Below are positions 13,039 through 14,010 of a stretch of DNA of 14,010 bases, piece by piece. The notes under the pieces were generated by a model. It did not search any database and was not told where the DNA came from. It was given only the letters and a program-made list of their open reading frames with translations. Position 1 is the stretch's first letter, and every line of letters begins with the position of its first letter. This DNA comes from Oscillospiraceae bacterium. GTDB taxonomy: Bacteria > Bacillota > Clostridia > Oscillospirales > Oscillospiraceae. Location: the NCBI GenBank assembly GCA_029009035.1, contig JAQXJQ010000156.1, positions 1 through 14,010 on the forward strand. Reading direction: 5' to 3'. Position numbers and translations under genes: made by a program.

Positions 13039-13114
13039 CCGGGTGTAGCGCAGTTGGTAGCGCGCCTGCTTTGGGAGCAGGATGCCGCAGGTTCGAATCC
13101 TGTCACTCGGACCA
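13039..13114 (+). tRNA. tRNA-Pro (anticodon UGG)
   Basis: A 76-base cloverleaf with encoded CCA. The acceptor stem is CCGGGTG with CACTCGG (one G-U), and the D stem is GCGC/GCGC. The anticodon stem CCTGC/GCAGG encloses loop TTTGGGA, with anticodon TGG at 13072-13074. The variable loop is ATGCC, and the T arm is GCAGG-TTCGAAT-CCTGT. Discriminator A is followed by CCA at 13112-13114. Confidence 0.97.
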
Positions 13115-13169
13115 TGCGGAGTGTCCTTATAGGGTTTGATAATCCTGTAATGGACACTCCGCATTTTTT
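13114..13169 (+). terminator. Terminator of tRNA-Pro
   Basis: A 13-base stem (13114-13126 with 13152-13164) starts at the last base of the CCA. Its 25-base loop holds a further 6-base helix AGGGTT/AATCCT (one G-U). Six T close it. Confidence 0.88.
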
Positions 13170-13350
13170 ATTTCTGCGAAGTTCATACTGCGATTTGGGC
13201 CGGGGCGTAGCTCGTATAACGCGGCGGCTTTAATGGACAGCCGCCGAAAACACAAGAGCCGATAACTCGCGCCCAAGGGCTACGGGTTATCGGCTCTGCG
13301 TCGATGCGTCTGGCTCTTTATTATTCTATGCTTATTTTGCGACTGGTCAT
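13170..13350. other. Non-coding stretch with two hairpins
   Basis: No gene is seen. CGGCGGCT (13222-13229) pairs with 13239-13246. AGAGCCGATAAC (13255-13266) pairs perfectly with 13286-13297. Read on the minus strand, the second hairpin is followed by TTGTGTTTTC and could be the terminator of the broken gene at 13351-13452. Confidence 0.45.
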
Positions 13351-13452
13351 TTAGAAAATATATTGTTTGACAATGCTCGAAACATCGATTGACGAGTATT
13401 CTTCCAAAACATCAAGAAAATCCTGTGTTGTAGCATTTTTGTATGCAAACCT
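13351..13452 (-). pseudogene. C-terminal remnant of a protein gene, possibly M1-type peptidase
   Basis: One minus-strand frame reads RFAYKNATTQDFLDVLEEYS.. followed by IDVSSIVKQYIF and a stop at 13353. It looks like real protein rather than noise and recalls the C-terminal segment of M1-family aminopeptidases (YKNATTxDFL). The frame is blocked by a stop just upstream, and no start or ribosome site fits it. A different frame has ATG 13469 with AAGAGG 9 bases upstream and would give a 40-residue peptide, which I do not trust. The stretch is richer in A and T than its surroundings. Confidence 0.35.
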
Positions 13453-13556
13453 ATTTTATTGTTTCTCATGGTCAATTCCTCTTTTGCATAACTCTTGACG
13501 GCACCCGCTAACAGTGTACCAAACTGCATTTCACTTTTCAATCAGAACGTTAAAAA

Positions 13557-13599
13557 GGACTGCGGCGGGATCGGCTGCTTTGATCCCGCCGCAGTTTTT
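13557..13599. terminator. Bidirectional terminator downstream of the vWA gene
   Basis: A perfect 14-base stem (13559-13572 with 13582-13595) has a 9-base loop, TTTTT on the right and AAAAA on the left. For the minus-strand vWA gene it begins about 20 bases after the stop codon. Confidence 0.88.
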
Positions 13600-13617
13600 G
13601 TTGCCGCAAATCAGATT

Positions 13618-14010
13618 TTACTTGCCGCGCTTTTTCACATCCTCGTCGATGCGGCGTTTCCAGTCCGCGCTGAGGGGCCTGGATGCGCGCACGCTGCACA
13701 CCGCCTCGCTGATGACCTCATAGTTCAGCGCCGTGCCTTCCTCGTCGCACTTGTAGTTCACCGCGCGGTCGGCGCTGATACCGAAGCGCCTGGCCTCCGC
13801 CGCGGCGTCAATGTTGGCACCCAGGAAGAGAAACTCCCAGCCGTATTTCTCCTTCTGCCGCTCAATCATCTTCCGTACCTTGTCGTAGTCATAGCGGCGG
13901 CTGGCGTTCTCGTAGCCGTCGGTAGTGATGATGAACATCGTCTTCTCCGGCACATCTTCCTTCCGGGCATACTTGTGGACATTGCCGATGTGGTGGATGG
14001 CGCCGCCGAC
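13618..14010 (-). CDS. vWA-domain protein, C-terminal part
   Basis: The frame enters at the right edge and ends at TAA 13620-13618, giving 130 C-terminal residues. It reads AIHHIGNVHKYARKEDVPEK, then TMFIITTDGYENASRRY, KMIERQKEKYGWEFLFLGANID, DRAVNYKCDEEGTALNYEV and SADWKRRIDEDVKKRGK. This is the conserved tail of a von Willebrand factor A domain protein widespread in Firmicutes. IITTDGYENAS is the strand carrying the last metal-site residue, and the MIDAS DxSxS would lie outside the window. An internal GTG at 13953 opens a shorter frame, but the sequence upstream is clearly the same domain. The role is unknown; vWA proteins usually mediate metal-dependent protein contacts. Confidence 0.88.
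   Translation of the reverse strand, partial: VGGAIHHIGNVHKYARKEDVPEKTMFIITTDGYENASRRYDYDKVRKMIERQKEKYGWEFLFLGANIDAAAEARRFGISADRAVNYKCDEEGTALNYEVISEAVCSVRASRPLSADWKRRIDEDVKKRGK

Noticed and set aside
13039..13114. tRNA-Pro as attachment site of an integrated element
   Set aside because: No repeat of the tRNA 3' end and no integrase gene within the window.
12556..13164. Minus-strand protein containing RIRTCGILLPKQARYQLRYTR
   Set aside because: This is the well-known false translation of the antisense strand of tRNA-Pro.
1..14010. CRISPR array, prophage, toxin-antitoxin or defence system
   Set aside because: No regular repeat-spacer pattern, integrase, phage structural gene or paired toxin/antitoxin genes are seen; the genes are ordinary housekeeping and transport genes.

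Overview
The window looks like chromosomal DNA of a GC-rich gut-type Clostridia, most likely Oscillospiraceae (the Flavonifractor/Oscillibacter/Lawsonibacter kind of genome). The reasons are high-GC coding sequence with strong AGGAGG ribosome sites, sigma-A promoters often of the TGnTATACT extended -10 type, a Firmicutes-type RNase Y, lipoprotein signals, and intergenic GAGGGAG-type palindromic repeats of a kind I associate with this group. The assignment is an inference; there is no rRNA here.

Layout. 1-908 (-) is the N-terminal part of a YgiQ-family radical SAM protein, cut by the window edge, divergent from cca (1047-2378, CCA-adding enzyme). A shared terminator separates cca from a convergent small membrane/zinc-ribbon protein (2415-2810, -). 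A dCMP deaminase (2962-3444) and a large beta-helix-type carbohydrate-binding lipoprotein (3607-5343) follow, each with its own terminators. About 750 bases without a gene (5344-6097) hold a block of palindromic repeats and then the promoter and long leader of rny (RNase Y, 6098-7651). Next come a two-gene unit of GNAT-fold acyltransferases (DUF2156 7772-8665 and GNAT 8669-9502), a polar amino-acid ABC importer (binding lipoprotein, permease, ATPase; 9675-11984), and mobA (12062-12661).

The last 1.3 kb is mostly non-coding. It has a cluster of DnaA-box-like TGTGGAA motifs, GC-rich hairpins, a strong promoter followed at once by a terminator, tRNA-Pro(UGG) (13039-13114) with its terminator, and an AT-richer stretch with what looks like the decayed tail of a gene. 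The window ends in a vWA-domain protein (13618 to the edge, -).

The genes are mostly housekeeping: RNA maturation and decay (cca, rny, tRNA-Pro), nucleotide and cofactor metabolism (dCMP deaminase, mobA), nutrient uptake and cell surface (ABC importer, lipoprotein). I found no CRISPR array, phage module, toxin-antitoxin pair or defence island, and no clearly new multi-gene system. The more interesting signals are regulatory: 11-bp-phased TTNACA repeats ahead of the lipoprotein gene, a possible ArgR operator and a hairpin sharing the -35 ahead of the ABC operon, the DnaA-box-like cluster, and the promoter-terminator-tRNA arrangement.
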